NCBI RefSeq assembly: GCF_004000985.1
Contig: NZ_BIMH01000027.1
Coordinates: 1 to 64,000, forward strand
Reading direction: 5' to 3'
Length of the DNA stretch: 64,000 bases
Source: Paenibacillus validus NBRC 15382
GTDB taxonomy: Bacteria > Bacillota > Bacilli > Paenibacillales > NBRC-103111
Position numbers and translations under genes: made by a program. Positions within the stretch are counted from its first letter, which is position 1; every line of letters begins with the position of its first letter. Under the pieces are notes generated by a model. It saw nothing but the letters and a program-made list of their open reading frames with translations, was not told where the DNA came from and did no database searches. Below are positions 49,207-57,733 of the stretch, one piece after another.

Positions 49207-50319
49207 CTACTCCTGACCCGGCGGCAGCAGAGTAATGGATTGACCCGACAGCCCAAGCCGGATCAGATCTCCCACGCTTTTCGGCTCATGTAAATGATGC
49301 ATGTAATCGACAACAACCACGGTTTGCCCGCCTAACGCGACTTCATATTCGACGTAAGGCCCAAGGTAAATCGCCCGTTCCACCGTGCCCTGGAACTTGC
49401 CTTCGGGATCGATGCTCCAAAATTCAGGCCGGATGACGCAATCGACCCGTTCCCCCGCTTTGACCTCAAAGATCGGGTCCTTCGGAATGACCAGTCTTTG
49501 ACCCAGCAAGTTCAACCCGATATGGCGGGAGTCCGATTGCTCGACGATCGCCTTGAGGAAATTCGCCTTGCCCATAAAGTTGGCCACGAATTGATTGCAG
49601 GGTCTCATATAAATTTTCCGGGGCGATCCGATCTGCTGGATCTCGCCTTTGTTCATGATCACGACTTTATCCGAGATGGCCATCGCTTCCGCCTGATCGT
49701 GCGTGACGTAGAGGCTCGTGATGCCGAGGCGCTGCTGGATTTTGCGCAGTTCATCGCGCATATATTCGCGGAGCTTGGCGTCCAGATTGGACAGCGGCTC
49801 GTCGAATAACAGCACCTTCGGTTCGGTAACGACTGCCCGCGCCAGCGCCACGCGCTGCTGCTGTCCGCCGGACAGCAGCGAAGGCAGGCGGTCTTTCATT
49901 TTGTCCAAGTGCATCAAGGCCAGCACCTTGTCTACCCGTTCTTTGACCTGTGACTTCGGAATCGGCTTAATGCTCAAGCCGTATGCGACATTATCATATA
50001 CGGTCATGTGGGGAAACAACGCGTAGCTCTGGAAGACCATGCCCACATCGCGCTTATTCGGCGGCAAATGGGTAATGGTCTGCCCATTGATCGAAATCTC
50101 TCCCGCTGTAGGCGTCTCAAATCCGGCCAGCATCCGCAGCGTCGTCGTCTTGCCGCAGCCTGACGGGCCAAGCAGCGTTACGAGCTGTCCCGGTTCGATA
50201 TCCAGCGACACCTTGTTGACGGCATAGACCGGTTCTTCGCCCGAATGGCCGGGAAACTGCTTGACGATCCCGGCAAATGTTACTTTGGATGATGGAACGG
50301 TTTCCACGATTGCGCGCAT
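49207..50319 (-). CDS. ABC transporter ATP-binding protein (FbpC/PotA/AfuC type)
   Basis: A 370-residue ATPase: Walker A GPSGCGKT, Q loop FQSYALFPHMTVYDNVAYGL, signature LSGGQQQR, Walker B VLLFDEPLSNLDAKLR and switch His in VTHDQAEA; a C-terminal TOBE-type regulatory domain follows (about 245-365). Energises the import system with the permease just upstream; its ATG lies 1 base after the permease stop codon. Automatic annotation would call it an iron(III) or spermidine transporter, but see the operon context. Confidence 0.92.
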   Translation of the reverse strand: MRAIVETVPSSKVTFAGIVKQFPGHSGEEPVYAVNKVSLDIEPGQLVTLLGPSGCGKTTTLRMLAGFETPTAGEISINGQTITHLPPNKRDVGMVFQSYALFPHMTVYDNVAYGLSIKPIPKSQVKERVDKVLALMHLDKMKDRLPSLLSGGQQQRVALARAVVTEPKVLLFDEPLSNLDAKLREYMRDELRKIQQRLGITSLYVTHDQAEAMAISDKVVIMNKGEIQQIGSPRKIYMRPCNQFVANFMGKANFLKAIVEQSDSRHIGLNLLGQRLVIPKDPIFEVKAGERVDCVIRPEFWSIDPEGKFQGTVERAIYLGPYVEYEVALGGQTVVVVDYMHHLHEPKSVGDLIRLGLSGQSITLLPPGQE

Positions 50320-50320
50320 A

Positions 50321-52030
50321 TCAGAAGGCCCTCCTCTTCTTCGACCCGAGTTGATTGACCAGCAGTTGCAAGATACCGAGAGCCGCCATGACGATAACGA
50401 TCAGGATGACGCAATAAGCGGCGGCCACCCCCAAGCGGCTCCCTTCGACTTGAGAGAGGATTGTGACCGTCATCAGGTTCCAATTGACAGAGACGAGAAA
50501 AATGATGGCGCTGATCGAAGTCATCGATTTCACGAACGAATATACGAGGGCGGAAAACAAGGCCGGACGCATCAGCGGCAGCGCTATTCTCCGGAACGTC
50601 GTGTAACTGTTCGCGCCCAGGATGGCCGATGCCTCTTCGATCGACGGGTCCACTTGGCGGAGACTGTTCGTGCCTCCCTCTATGCCGACCGGCATATTGC
50701 GGAACGTCAAGCATATGATGATGATCGCGGCCGTACCGGTCAGCAGCAGCGGCTTTTCATTGAATGCCAGGATATACCCGATCCCAACGACGGTGCCGGG
50801 TACGGCAAAGGTGAGCATGGAGCTGATTTCCATCCACTTTTTGCCGATAAACTTTTTGCGGATGATTAGAAAAGCGATGATCATGCCAAGCAGGGCCGTA
50901 ATCGGCGTGGAAATGACCGAAAGCAGCAGCGAGTTCGTAATCGAATCAAAACCGCGGGAGAGCACGTATTTGAAGTTGTCCAGCGTCATCGAATGGTTGA
51001 TTCCCCATATCTTGACAAAGGCGCCCCAGACGACGGTCCCGTAAAAGACGAGGATTGCGCCGGTGATCAGCCCGCAAAAAGCGAACAGCGGCCAGACAAT
51101 ATAGTTCTCCCGAATCGGCATTTCCGTATGGGACGGTTTGCCGGTTACGGTTACATACGATTTTTTGCTGATCCAATATTTTTGGAGGAAATACGTCGTC
51201 ATGGCCGGAAACAGAATGGCGACCGCCATAATGGCCCCCCCGCGCAAATCGTACATCCCGGTAATTTGCAGATAAGCTTCCACCGCGAGGGTGGAATAAT
51301 CGCCCGCGATCACCATCGGATTGCCGAAATCCTCGATGGACTTGATGAATACGAGCAGCAGCGAGCTGAAAATTCCGGGAATGGCCAAGGGCAGCGTTAT
51401 CGTTGTAAATACTTTCAGGCGGGAAGCGCCCAGATTCAATGCAGCATTCTCCACCGCCGTATCGATGGACTCCAGAATGCCCTTTAAATTCAAGTAAGCA
51501 ATCGGGAAGAAGGACAACGTCTGGATGACAATCAAGCTGGTCAAGCCATACACGTTCGAGCCCTGCCACCCGAACAAGCCGCTCGTGATGAGGCCGTTAC
51601 GCCCGAACAAAAGGATCACCGACAGCGCAATGACAAATGGCGGCGAAATGATCGGCAGCAGCGCGACCAGATGAAAGAAAGACTTGCCTTTCATGCTGGT
51701 TCGGGTGTTGGCATAGGCGAATACGAATCCGATGACAGAGCTGGTCAGCGCCGCGATGACGCCCAATTGCATGCTGTTCCAAAAGGACCGCAGGAATGAA
51801 CGGCTTCCCAGCGTTTTAGCTACGGTCGTAAAGTCCAGCCCTTTATCGCTGACCAAGGTTATTTTGAACACCTGATAAATGGGATACACGGCAAAAAGAA
51901 ACAGGGAAACGAAAATAAGAATGATGAGGCCCAGCAACCAGGGCTCTTTCCACATTTGCTGCAGGATTGACGTAAGTTTCGAAGTGGTTGATGCCCTGTT
52001 CAAGTTTGCGGCTGGTTCCAACTTAGCCAA
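50321..52030 (-). CDS. ABC transporter permease, fused two-domain form (FbpB/AfuB type)
   Basis: A 569-residue permease made of two tandem six-helix halves, each with an EAA loop (ENAALNLGASRLKVFTTITL in the first half, EEASAILGANSYTTFRRIAL in the second). This fused form is typical of the ferric/sulphate-like subfamily that also includes the hexose-phosphate transporter AfuB. TTG start at 52030 after GGGGGAAGG. Lies between the binding-protein and ATPase genes. Confidence 0.92.
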   Translation of the reverse strand: MAKLEPAANLNRASTTSKLTSILQQMWKEPWLLGLIILIFVSLFLFAVYPIYQVFKITLVSDKGLDFTTVAKTLGSRSFLRSFWNSMQLGVIAALTSSVIGFVFAYANTRTSMKGKSFFHLVALLPIISPPFVIALSVILLFGRNGLITSGLFGWQGSNVYGLTSLIVIQTLSFFPIAYLNLKGILESIDTAVENAALNLGASRLKVFTTITLPLAIPGIFSSLLLVFIKSIEDFGNPMVIAGDYSTLAVEAYLQITGMYDLRGGAIMAVAILFPAMTTYFLQKYWISKKSYVTVTGKPSHTEMPIRENYIVWPLFAFCGLITGAILVFYGTVVWGAFVKIWGINHSMTLDNFKYVLSRGFDSITNSLLLSVISTPITALLGMIIAFLIIRKKFIGKKWMEISSMLTFAVPGTVVGIGYILAFNEKPLLLTGTAAIIIICLTFRNMPVGIEGGTNSLRQVDPSIEEASAILGANSYTTFRRIALPLMRPALFSALVYSFVKSMTSISAIIFLVSVNWNLMTVTILSQVEGSRLGVAAAYCVILIVIVMAALGILQLLVNQLGSKKRRAF

Positions 52031-52051
52031 ATGGCCTTCCCCCTTTCCTTA

Positions 52052-52075
52052 AGAGAGGCTGCTGCAAGCCTCCCT
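52052..52075 (-). promoter_or_regulatory. Stem-loop directly after the binding-protein gene
   Basis: In the transcript AGGGAGGCT and AGCCTCTCT pair over 9 positions with one G-U wobble and a 6-nt loop, beginning at the base after the stop codon. No U-run. Same design as at 22628-22651 and 62384-62410. Confidence 0.5.
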
Positions 52076-53179
52076 CTATTTTGCCGCATCCGCACCTTTG
52101 ATTTTTTCATTAAACTTCGTTACAAGGTCCTTCCGTTGTTGTCCCGCCCAGACAGCGTCATAATTGACCACTTTCAGCTCGCTTATTGTCGTCAGGCCGT
52201 CGGAAGTTTTGGCTTCGGGATTTACAGGCAGGCGGAACGTTTTGTATGTCTCGTACAAGCCTTGCGCTTCTTTGCTGATCGCCCAGTCGATGAACTTCTT
52301 CGCGTTGTCCAACTCGTCAGCCGGCCCGCCTTTGATCAACGCCGCAGCCCCGACTTCATAACCGGTTCCTTCTTTGGGGAACACAAGCGTGATCGGGTAA
52401 CCTTCCGACTTGGGTTTCAAAATGTCATGCGAGAAGGAAATGCCCACGGCCGCTTCGCCTAATCCCGCCTGCTTCGCCGGCGCCGATCCCGACTTCGTAT
52501 ACTGCAGGACATTCGCATCCAGCTTCTTCAAGTAATCGAAGGCTTTCTCCTCGCCCATCAACTGAACCAGCGAGGCCACTACGGTATAGGCCGTGCCGGA
52601 GGAACCGGGATGCGAAATGGAAATGTTCTTCTTGAATTCCGGCTTCAGCAGATCCTCCCACGATTCAGGCGCTTTCACGTTGTTCTTCTTGAGCCATTCC
52701 GTATTGACGGCAAACCCGAGAGGACCGACATAGAGCGGCGTCCATAATCCGTCTTTGTCCAAGTATTCCTTCGGCAGCTTATCGATGCCTTGCGGTGTGT
52801 ATTTATCGAGCAGTCCTTCCTTGGAGGCCGCGACGAAGGTGTCGGATGGGCCGCCATACCAAACGCTGGCCTGCGGGTTATTTTTCTCCGCCTGCAATCG
52901 GGCTAGCGTCTCTCCTGCCGACAAACGGACGAATTTGACTTTAATTCCGCTCGCTTTCTCAAATTCGTTAGCATAATTAATGGCTTCCTCTTCGGGATAA
53001 GCCGTATACATCGTCAATTGCTTCGACGATTTCGCTGCCGGCTGCTTCGCTTCCTCAGACGCCTTCTGCCCGCTGCCGCCGGCGGCCGGTTGATCCGCCG
53101 TAGATGAACCGCAAGCTGTCATCCCGAGTACAGCAAGCGTCAATGCGGTAAGCTGGACAGCCTTGAATCTTTTTTTCAT
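52076..53179 (-). CDS. ABC transporter substrate-binding lipoprotein (AfuA/FbpA type)
   Basis: A 367-residue class-II binding protein: lipoprotein signal (VQLTALTLAVLGMTAC, Cys at about 23, with Met at the -3 position), a Ser/Ala/Lys linker, then KQLTMYTAYPEEEAINYANE, VWYGGPSDTF, PLYVGPLGFAVNTEWLKKN and SGTAYTVVASLVQLMG. No paired Tyr iron ligands near the C-terminus are evident as in FbpA. Together with two phosphatase-type genes and a LacI regulator this points to a phosphorylated organic substrate rather than iron. Confidence 0.88.
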   Translation of the reverse strand: MKKRFKAVQLTALTLAVLGMTACGSSTADQPAAGGSGQKASEEAKQPAAKSSKQLTMYTAYPEEEAINYANEFEKASGIKVKFVRLSAGETLARLQAEKNNPQASVWYGGPSDTFVAASKEGLLDKYTPQGIDKLPKEYLDKDGLWTPLYVGPLGFAVNTEWLKKNNVKAPESWEDLLKPEFKKNISISHPGSSGTAYTVVASLVQLMGEEKAFDYLKKLDANVLQYTKSGSAPAKQAGLGEAAVGISFSHDILKPKSEGYPITLVFPKEGTGYEVGAAALIKGGPADELDNAKKFIDWAISKEAQGLYETYKTFRLPVNPEAKTSDGLTTISELKVVNYDAVWAGQQRKDLVTKFNEKIKGADAAK

Positions 53180-53219
53180 AGGTGAAGCCTCCCCTGATTT
53201 AGGTTTATGTTGTAAGCTA

Positions 53220-54023
53220 TTAAGCTTCTTTCTCCATAAGCATCAATTTGTGTATGACCGCATGGATGGCGTGATTCTCATGATGCACCGTCAGTTCATC
53301 GGCCGCTTCTTTCAAAGGCTGGCTGGCATTCTCCACCGCTATGCCGCGGTCCGCTTGTTGCAGCATCGTGATGTCGTTGCCATTGTCACCAACCGCAATC
53401 GTATGCAAGCCTTCAATCCTCAGCATGTGCACCAGTTCCCTAAGCGCGGCACCTTTGGTCGCGCCTTCCGGCAGCAGCTCTAAATAGTTGGCTTCCGAAT
53501 AAACCATTTCGCAGCGGATTCCACTTGTCGTGATCAGCGATTCGAATTGCTCCAGTTTATCCCTCGGTGCGATAAATAAGATCTTCGTGATCGGATCATC
53601 GATCCAATCCTCCCTCATGTCTTTGCATCTTACGCCGTCTTTGCGTTCATGCATCTCCAGAACCTCATTGCGCACCGGTGCAAACACGTCGCTCTCGCGG
53701 TACACAAGAATGGCCGACTCGTCGCACAAACCGGAAATAAAGCGCTTCCAAATTTCCTTGGGAATAACGAGCCGCTTCTCATAAAGAACCTTCCCGGTGA
53801 CAGGCGAATAAATCTTGGCGCCATTGTAGAGAATGACGGGAAGGTCAATCTCGAGCCGGCGAATATAGGGGAGGACCGCCGACTCCATTCGGCCGGTGGC
53901 CAATGTAAACAAGCCTCCCCTGGCTTTGAACTCCTTAATCGCCCTTGCATTTTCTTCGCTTACGTTCTGCGAACGGTCCAGCAATGTGCCATCCATATCG
54001 GTTACGATCAACACTTTGTTCAA
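53220..54023 (-). CDS. HAD superfamily (Cof-type) sugar-phosphatase
   Basis: A 267-residue HAD hydrolase of the Cof/YidA type: VTDMDGTLLDRSQNVSEEN (nucleophile and acid/base Asp), TLATGR (motif II), Lys in the TKGAALRELV region and HTIAVGDNGNDITMLQQADR (motif IV). Such enzymes dephosphorylate sugar phosphates. The start is the TTG at 54023, whose last two bases lie in the LacI stop codon (TTGA), so the two genes are translationally coupled; no ATG is suitably placed. Confidence 0.9.
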   Translation of the reverse strand: MNKVLIVTDMDGTLLDRSQNVSEENARAIKEFKARGGLFTLATGRMESAVLPYIRRLEIDLPVILYNGAKIYSPVTGKVLYEKRLVIPKEIWKRFISGLCDESAILVYRESDVFAPVRNEVLEMHERKDGVRCKDMREDWIDDPITKILFIAPRDKLEQFESLITTSGIRCEMVYSEANYLELLPEGATKGAALRELVHMLRIEGLHTIAVGDNGNDITMLQQADRGIAVENASQPLKEAADELTVHHENHAIHAVIHKLMLMEKEA

Positions 54024-55030
54024 GGGGTCAGCCTCGCTTTGCAAGTTCGTCGAATAACAAGTCTGGCTTCCATCAATTCCGATTCGGGCGTGTACTCTTT
54101 ATCCGCTATCATTTGGAGCAGCAGCTGCGCCGCCCTTCTTCCCATCTCTCTGCGCGGCTGTTCCATCGTCGTCAATTGAATCCAGTACAGTCCGGCATAC
54201 TCCAGGTTGTCGAATCCGATGACGGACACCTTCTCGGGAACCGGAATATCATGCATCGCCAACCATTCCAGAGCGCCAATCCCGAGCAAATCGTTCGCTG
54301 CGAAGACAGCGGTCAAGTCCGGATTGTGCCCGAACAGCTTGCCCATCGCTTCCCGTCCGCTTTCAATCGTGCGGCCTCCGAAGATCATATGGCCCGCTTC
54401 CGGCGTCAGCCCGTTCTTGCGCATGACATCCGTATATCCGCGCAGTCTTTCATTACCGATGAAAGAGCTTTGGGGCATTCCGATAAAGCCGATTTGCCGA
54501 TGTCCGAGTTCAATCAAATAATTCATCGAAACCGTCGCCGCCTGGTAATGGTCTACGTCTACATACGGAATAGACAGGCCTTCCGGAGGTCTCCTTCTCA
54601 AGAACACAATCGGTATTTCCAGACTCGACAACAGTTCAATAAATTCATCATCCAGGAAGTCAGGGGTCAGAATGAGTCCGTCGAATTGTCTTTCGATGGC
54701 GCTTTGAAGAAATTGTTTCTCCTTCTCCGAGTTCCGGTTCCCATTCCCGAATACAACCTGATACCCCTGTTCAAACAACGTCTCTTCCACGGCATTGGAC
54801 AGGCTCGTAGGGAACGGATCGGACAGATCGGGGACCATTAACCCTATCGTGAACGTTTTTTTCTGAATCAGGCCTTTGGCGAGCGCATTGGGCCGGTAAT
54901 TAAAATAACGGATCGCCTCCATAACCTGCAGCTTGGTTTCTTGGCGTACATCGGGATGATTGTTCATCGCTCTGGAAACTGTAGAAACTGAAACACCCAA
55001 ATGTTTTGCTATATCCTTGATGTTAGCCAA
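54020..55030 (-). CDS. LacI family transcriptional regulator
   Basis: A 336-residue repressor. HTH: ANIKDIAKHLGVSVSTVSRA with hinge RPNALAKGL; sugar-binding core from about 60 (TIGLMVPDLSDPF, FIGMPQSSFIGNERLRGY, VFAANDLLGIGALEWLA, VIGFDNLEYAGL). TTG start at 55030, 7 nt after GGAGG. It heads the transport operon and faces its own operator, a 34-bp palindrome, so autoregulation and control of the whole operon are likely. The inducer is probably the sugar or sugar phosphate handled by the operon. Confidence 0.93.
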   Translation of the reverse strand: MANIKDIAKHLGVSVSTVSRAMNNHPDVRQETKLQVMEAIRYFNYRPNALAKGLIQKKTFTIGLMVPDLSDPFPTSLSNAVEETLFEQGYQVVFGNGNRNSEKEKQFLQSAIERQFDGLILTPDFLDDEFIELLSSLEIPIVFLRRRPPEGLSIPYVDVDHYQAATVSMNYLIELGHRQIGFIGMPQSSFIGNERLRGYTDVMRKNGLTPEAGHMIFGGRTIESGREAMGKLFGHNPDLTAVFAANDLLGIGALEWLAMHDIPVPEKVSVIGFDNLEYAGLYWIQLTTMEQPRREMGRRAAQLLLQMIADKEYTPESELMEARLVIRRTCKARLTP

Positions 55031-55060
55031 AATCGTACCTCCATCTATGAATCCAGCCTG

Positions 55061-55129
55061 CAAACGTTACCGGAAACGTTTCCGGTAACGTTTGTTATTA
55101 TCATACACCATTATTAAAGCGTTTACAAT
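55061..55129 (-). promoter_or_regulatory. LacI operon promoter, 34-bp perfect palindrome and cre site
   Basis: Minus strand TTGTAA (55123-55128), 17-nt spacer, TATGAT (55100-55105). Bases 55061-55094 are a perfect 34-bp palindrome centred on AAACGTTT, with the inner core GGAAACGTTTCC and an outer AACGTTAC arm on each side, located over the start point. A cre-like TGTAAACGCTTTAA (one mismatch) covers the -35 box (55116-55129), implying CcpA repression. Confidence 0.75.
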
Positions 55130-55154
55130 ATGGATTAGGAAATTTTCCCACAGC

Positions 55155-55183
55155 AAAAAACACAGACCCGAAGCCTGTGTTTT
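55155..55183 (-). terminator. Terminator of the CoA-transferase gene
   Basis: AAAACACAG/CTGTGTTTT (55157-55165, 55175-55183) with extra Ts on the minus strand, 7 nt after the stop codon at 55190. It isolates the LacI operon from upstream transcription. Confidence 0.8.
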
Positions 55184-55189
55184 CGCACT

Positions 55190-56716
55190 TTATAAAGACA
55201 AGACTTTCTGAAGCATCGTTCCCGACTGCTTGTAATTGGAATGCCACGACAGCGCCTTTTCCAGCACATGCGGAGTTTGTCCTCCCCGCGTAAGGGCTTC
55301 CTTATAATAGTCCAGTAAGGCTTCGCGGTACAGCGGATGGGCGCAGCGATTGATAATAAGCTCCGCACGCTCTCTCGGCGCCAGTCCGCGCAAATCGGCG
55401 TAGCCTTGCTCGGTGACGACCACATCCACATCGTGCTCCGTATGGTCCACATGGGACACAAAGGGCACGATACTCGAGATGTTCCCGTCTTTGGCGATCG
55501 ATTTCGTGACGAACACCGAGATACGGGCGTTTCGCGCAAAGTCTCCCGAGCCCCCGATGCCGTTCATCATTTGCGTCCCCAGCACATGGGTGGAATTCAC
55601 GTTGCCGTATATATCGAATTCCAACGCCGTATTGATGGCGATCAGACCCATGCGGCGAATGACCTCCGGATGATTGGACAGCTCCTGCGGTCTTAGGATG
55701 AGCCGGTCCCGGTATTTCTCGAGATTCGGGAACACTTGCTCCATCTTCGGAGCCGAGAGCGTAATCGAACAACAGGAGGCAAACCGGACTTTGCCCGCAT
55801 CCATTAAATCGAACACGGCGTCCTGCAATACTTCGGAATATACCTCCAGATCCGTGAATTCCGATTGCAGCAAACCATGAAAAACCGCGTTGGAAACCGA
55901 TCCGATCCCTGACTGGAGAGGAGCCAGCCGGTTCGTTAATCGTCCCGCGCGGACTTCCTGACGCAGAAACGCGATTAAATGCCGGGCGATTGTTTCCGTG
56001 TCCTTGTCCGGCGCTGTGATGGTTGAAGGGGAATCGGTCTGGTTCGTAAACACAATCCCCCGGACTTTACTCATGTCGACGGGTATGCCCAAGGTCCCGA
56101 TCCGGTCATCCGGCCTGGAGATGGGAATGGGGGTACGCTCCCCTTGTTTACCCGGTTCGTACAAATCATGAAGTCCTTCCAGCGACTGCGGTTGCGCCAG
56201 GTTGATTTCGACAATAATGGAACGCGCGTGCTGCGCGAACACCATCGAGTTGCCTACGGATGTCGTCGGGATAATCATGCCGTCTTCCGTTATCGCAATC
56301 GCTTCCACGATGGCGAAATCAATGGGCTCCAGCACCTGAGCGCGCACCATTTCCGACGTTTTGGATAAATGCTGATCTATGAAATAAAACTCGCCTTGAT
56401 TGATTTTCCGCCTCATCGTCGGATCCGCTTGAAAAGGAAGACGTTTATGGAGCAAGCCGACTTCGGCAAATAACTTGTCGATATCCGATCCAAGAGAAGC
56501 TCCCGTATATACATTAACTTTAAGCTTTTCACTTTTTGCACGCTCCGCTAACGCCATGGGAACCGCTTTTGCATCTCCGGCCCGCGTAAATCCGCTTAAT
56601 CCCAAGGTCATTCCGTTTTTAATCCAGGAAGCGGCTTCTTCTGCAGAAACGACCTTCTCGTGGAGACGTTGATTTCGAATGCGATTGAAAACGTTTTCCA
56701 AAGGGTTTTCCCCCAT
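55190..56716 (-). CDS. Acetyl-CoA hydrolase/transferase family (succinyl-CoA:acetate CoA-transferase-like)
   Basis: A 508-residue class I CoA-transferase of the AarC/Cat1 type (about 500 residues). The catalytic Glu295 lies in LEVYSEVLQDAVF; the oxyanion motif is LQSGIGSVSNAVF (268-280), and NGIGGSGDFARNA with DLRGLAPRERAE are also typical. It moves CoA between succinyl-CoA or acetyl-CoA and carboxylic acids. The ATG at 56716 has only a weak ribosome binding site. The LytTR regulator gene is just upstream in the same direction, about 120 bases away. Confidence 0.92.
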   Translation of the reverse strand: MGENPLENVFNRIRNQRLHEKVVSAEEAASWIKNGMTLGLSGFTRAGDAKAVPMALAERAKSEKLKVNVYTGASLGSDIDKLFAEVGLLHKRLPFQADPTMRRKINQGEFYFIDQHLSKTSEMVRAQVLEPIDFAIVEAIAITEDGMIIPTTSVGNSMVFAQHARSIIVEINLAQPQSLEGLHDLYEPGKQGERTPIPISRPDDRIGTLGIPVDMSKVRGIVFTNQTDSPSTITAPDKDTETIARHLIAFLRQEVRAGRLTNRLAPLQSGIGSVSNAVFHGLLQSEFTDLEVYSEVLQDAVFDLMDAGKVRFASCCSITLSAPKMEQVFPNLEKYRDRLILRPQELSNHPEVIRRMGLIAINTALEFDIYGNVNSTHVLGTQMMNGIGGSGDFARNARISVFVTKSIAKDGNISSIVPFVSHVDHTEHDVDVVVTEQGYADLRGLAPRERAELIINRCAHPLYREALLDYYKEALTRGGQTPHVLEKALSWHSNYKQSGTMLQKVLSL

Positions 56717-56834
56717 TCATATGTCGTTTAGCCACATTTTAACCGATGATCGGCCGCGGAGAGGCATTTTCGGATGAAATAGGGAAAAAATCGGACAGAA
56801 CACGTATATGGACGAACGAAACCGTAAAAGTCCA

Positions 56835-57479
56835 TTAGAAACCGAGCAGCTTCCGGAAATAGCGGATATACGATTGACTGACCGTGATCTTGGTCCCGTT
56901 CCTCATGATTAACACAAGCGTGGAGTGCGTATCCGGGTAGATTTCCTTAATGTGGTTTACATTCACGATAAAGGAACGGTGGCAGCGCACAAAATAGTCT
57001 CTCGGCAGCAGAAAGTCAAATTCATTTAGCGTGTATTTATGGGTGCCGGAAAGCTTCTCGGTGACGACGTACGTTTTGCGGTCGCTTGCTTCCAGATACA
57101 GCACTTCCGGGAAAGGAACCGGAACCCACCCGTCCTGATACTTCACGGTGACAACGGATTGTCCCGTCGTCAGGGTAGGGAAAATCGCAGACACGCACCC
57201 CTCGAGCTTGCCTTCATGGATCAAGGGGACAGCCATGCCGTAATAAGGGACTCCGAATATGTCACGGTCAATGAACTCGGATACTTTTTGTTTGCCTGTC
57301 AATGCTTTATGCGTAATCGTCCCTTCCTTAATGGGATCGCCGGGCTTAATTTTCAGATCGATCCTTTTGCTGGGCCTGTAATAGATGTACTCCTTAGTAT
57401 TGGCAACAACAATCGAGGTTTCGTCCGAGAACAATTCCCCAATCGCATTAAAGATGGACTCCATTGTAAAATGCTCCAT
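56835..57479 (-). CDS. LytTR DNA-binding regulator with N-terminal sensor domain
   Basis: A 214-residue regulator. The C-terminal 95 residues form a LytTR domain (VLYLEASDRKTYVVTEK, then PRDYFVRCHRSFIVNVNHIK, then KITVSQSYIRYFRKLLGF). The N-terminal 110 residues (SIVVANTKEYIYYRPSKRID, then YYGMAVPLIHEGKLEGCVSA) resemble a PAS/GAF-type sensor, not a receiver domain, so it works without a kinase. Start at the ATG at 57479, 8 nt after GAAGG. It probably controls the CoA-transferase gene; LytTR targets are short direct repeats, which I did not pin down. Confidence 0.85.
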   Translation of the reverse strand: MEHFTMESIFNAIGELFSDETSIVVANTKEYIYYRPSKRIDLKIKPGDPIKEGTITHKALTGKQKVSEFIDRDIFGVPYYGMAVPLIHEGKLEGCVSAIFPTLTTGQSVVTVKYQDGWVPVPFPEVLYLEASDRKTYVVTEKLSGTHKYTLNEFDFLLPRDYFVRCHRSFIVNVNHIKEIYPDTHSTLVLIMRNGTKITVSQSYIRYFRKLLGF

Positions 57480-57657
57480 ATCCCGCACCTTCTTCGAAAT
57501 AATCATTCCTTTACGCAAAGCTTATTTCGATGCAAACCAGGAATATCCTTCTAGCACGCCCGAATCGGACGCCGGGCAAGCTTGAATTACTTTTGTCTGA
57601 CCCAAGTAACGATAGATAAAAGAATCGACAGGCACACAAGCAGGCCGGCAGCTCCAT

Positions 57658-57688
57658 AGAAAAAGGCTGCTTCATAAGCGAAGCAGCC
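57658..57688 (-). terminator. Terminator of the AI-2E family gene
   Basis: GGCTGCTTC/GAAGCAGCC (57665-57673, 57680-57688) followed by a T-run on the minus strand (57660-57664), about 45 nt after the stop codon at 57734. Confidence 0.8.
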
Positions 57689-57733
57689 CCTCGTTTCATA
57701 CAAGTCCGGCGATAGGCCGGAAGGTCTCATTGC

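Noticed and set aside
49207-53179. Annotation of the ABC transporter as an iron(III) importer
   Set aside because: Family resemblance alone suggests iron, but the operon has LacI/CcpA-type control and two phosphatases and no Fur box was seen, so a phosphorylated organic substrate is preferred.
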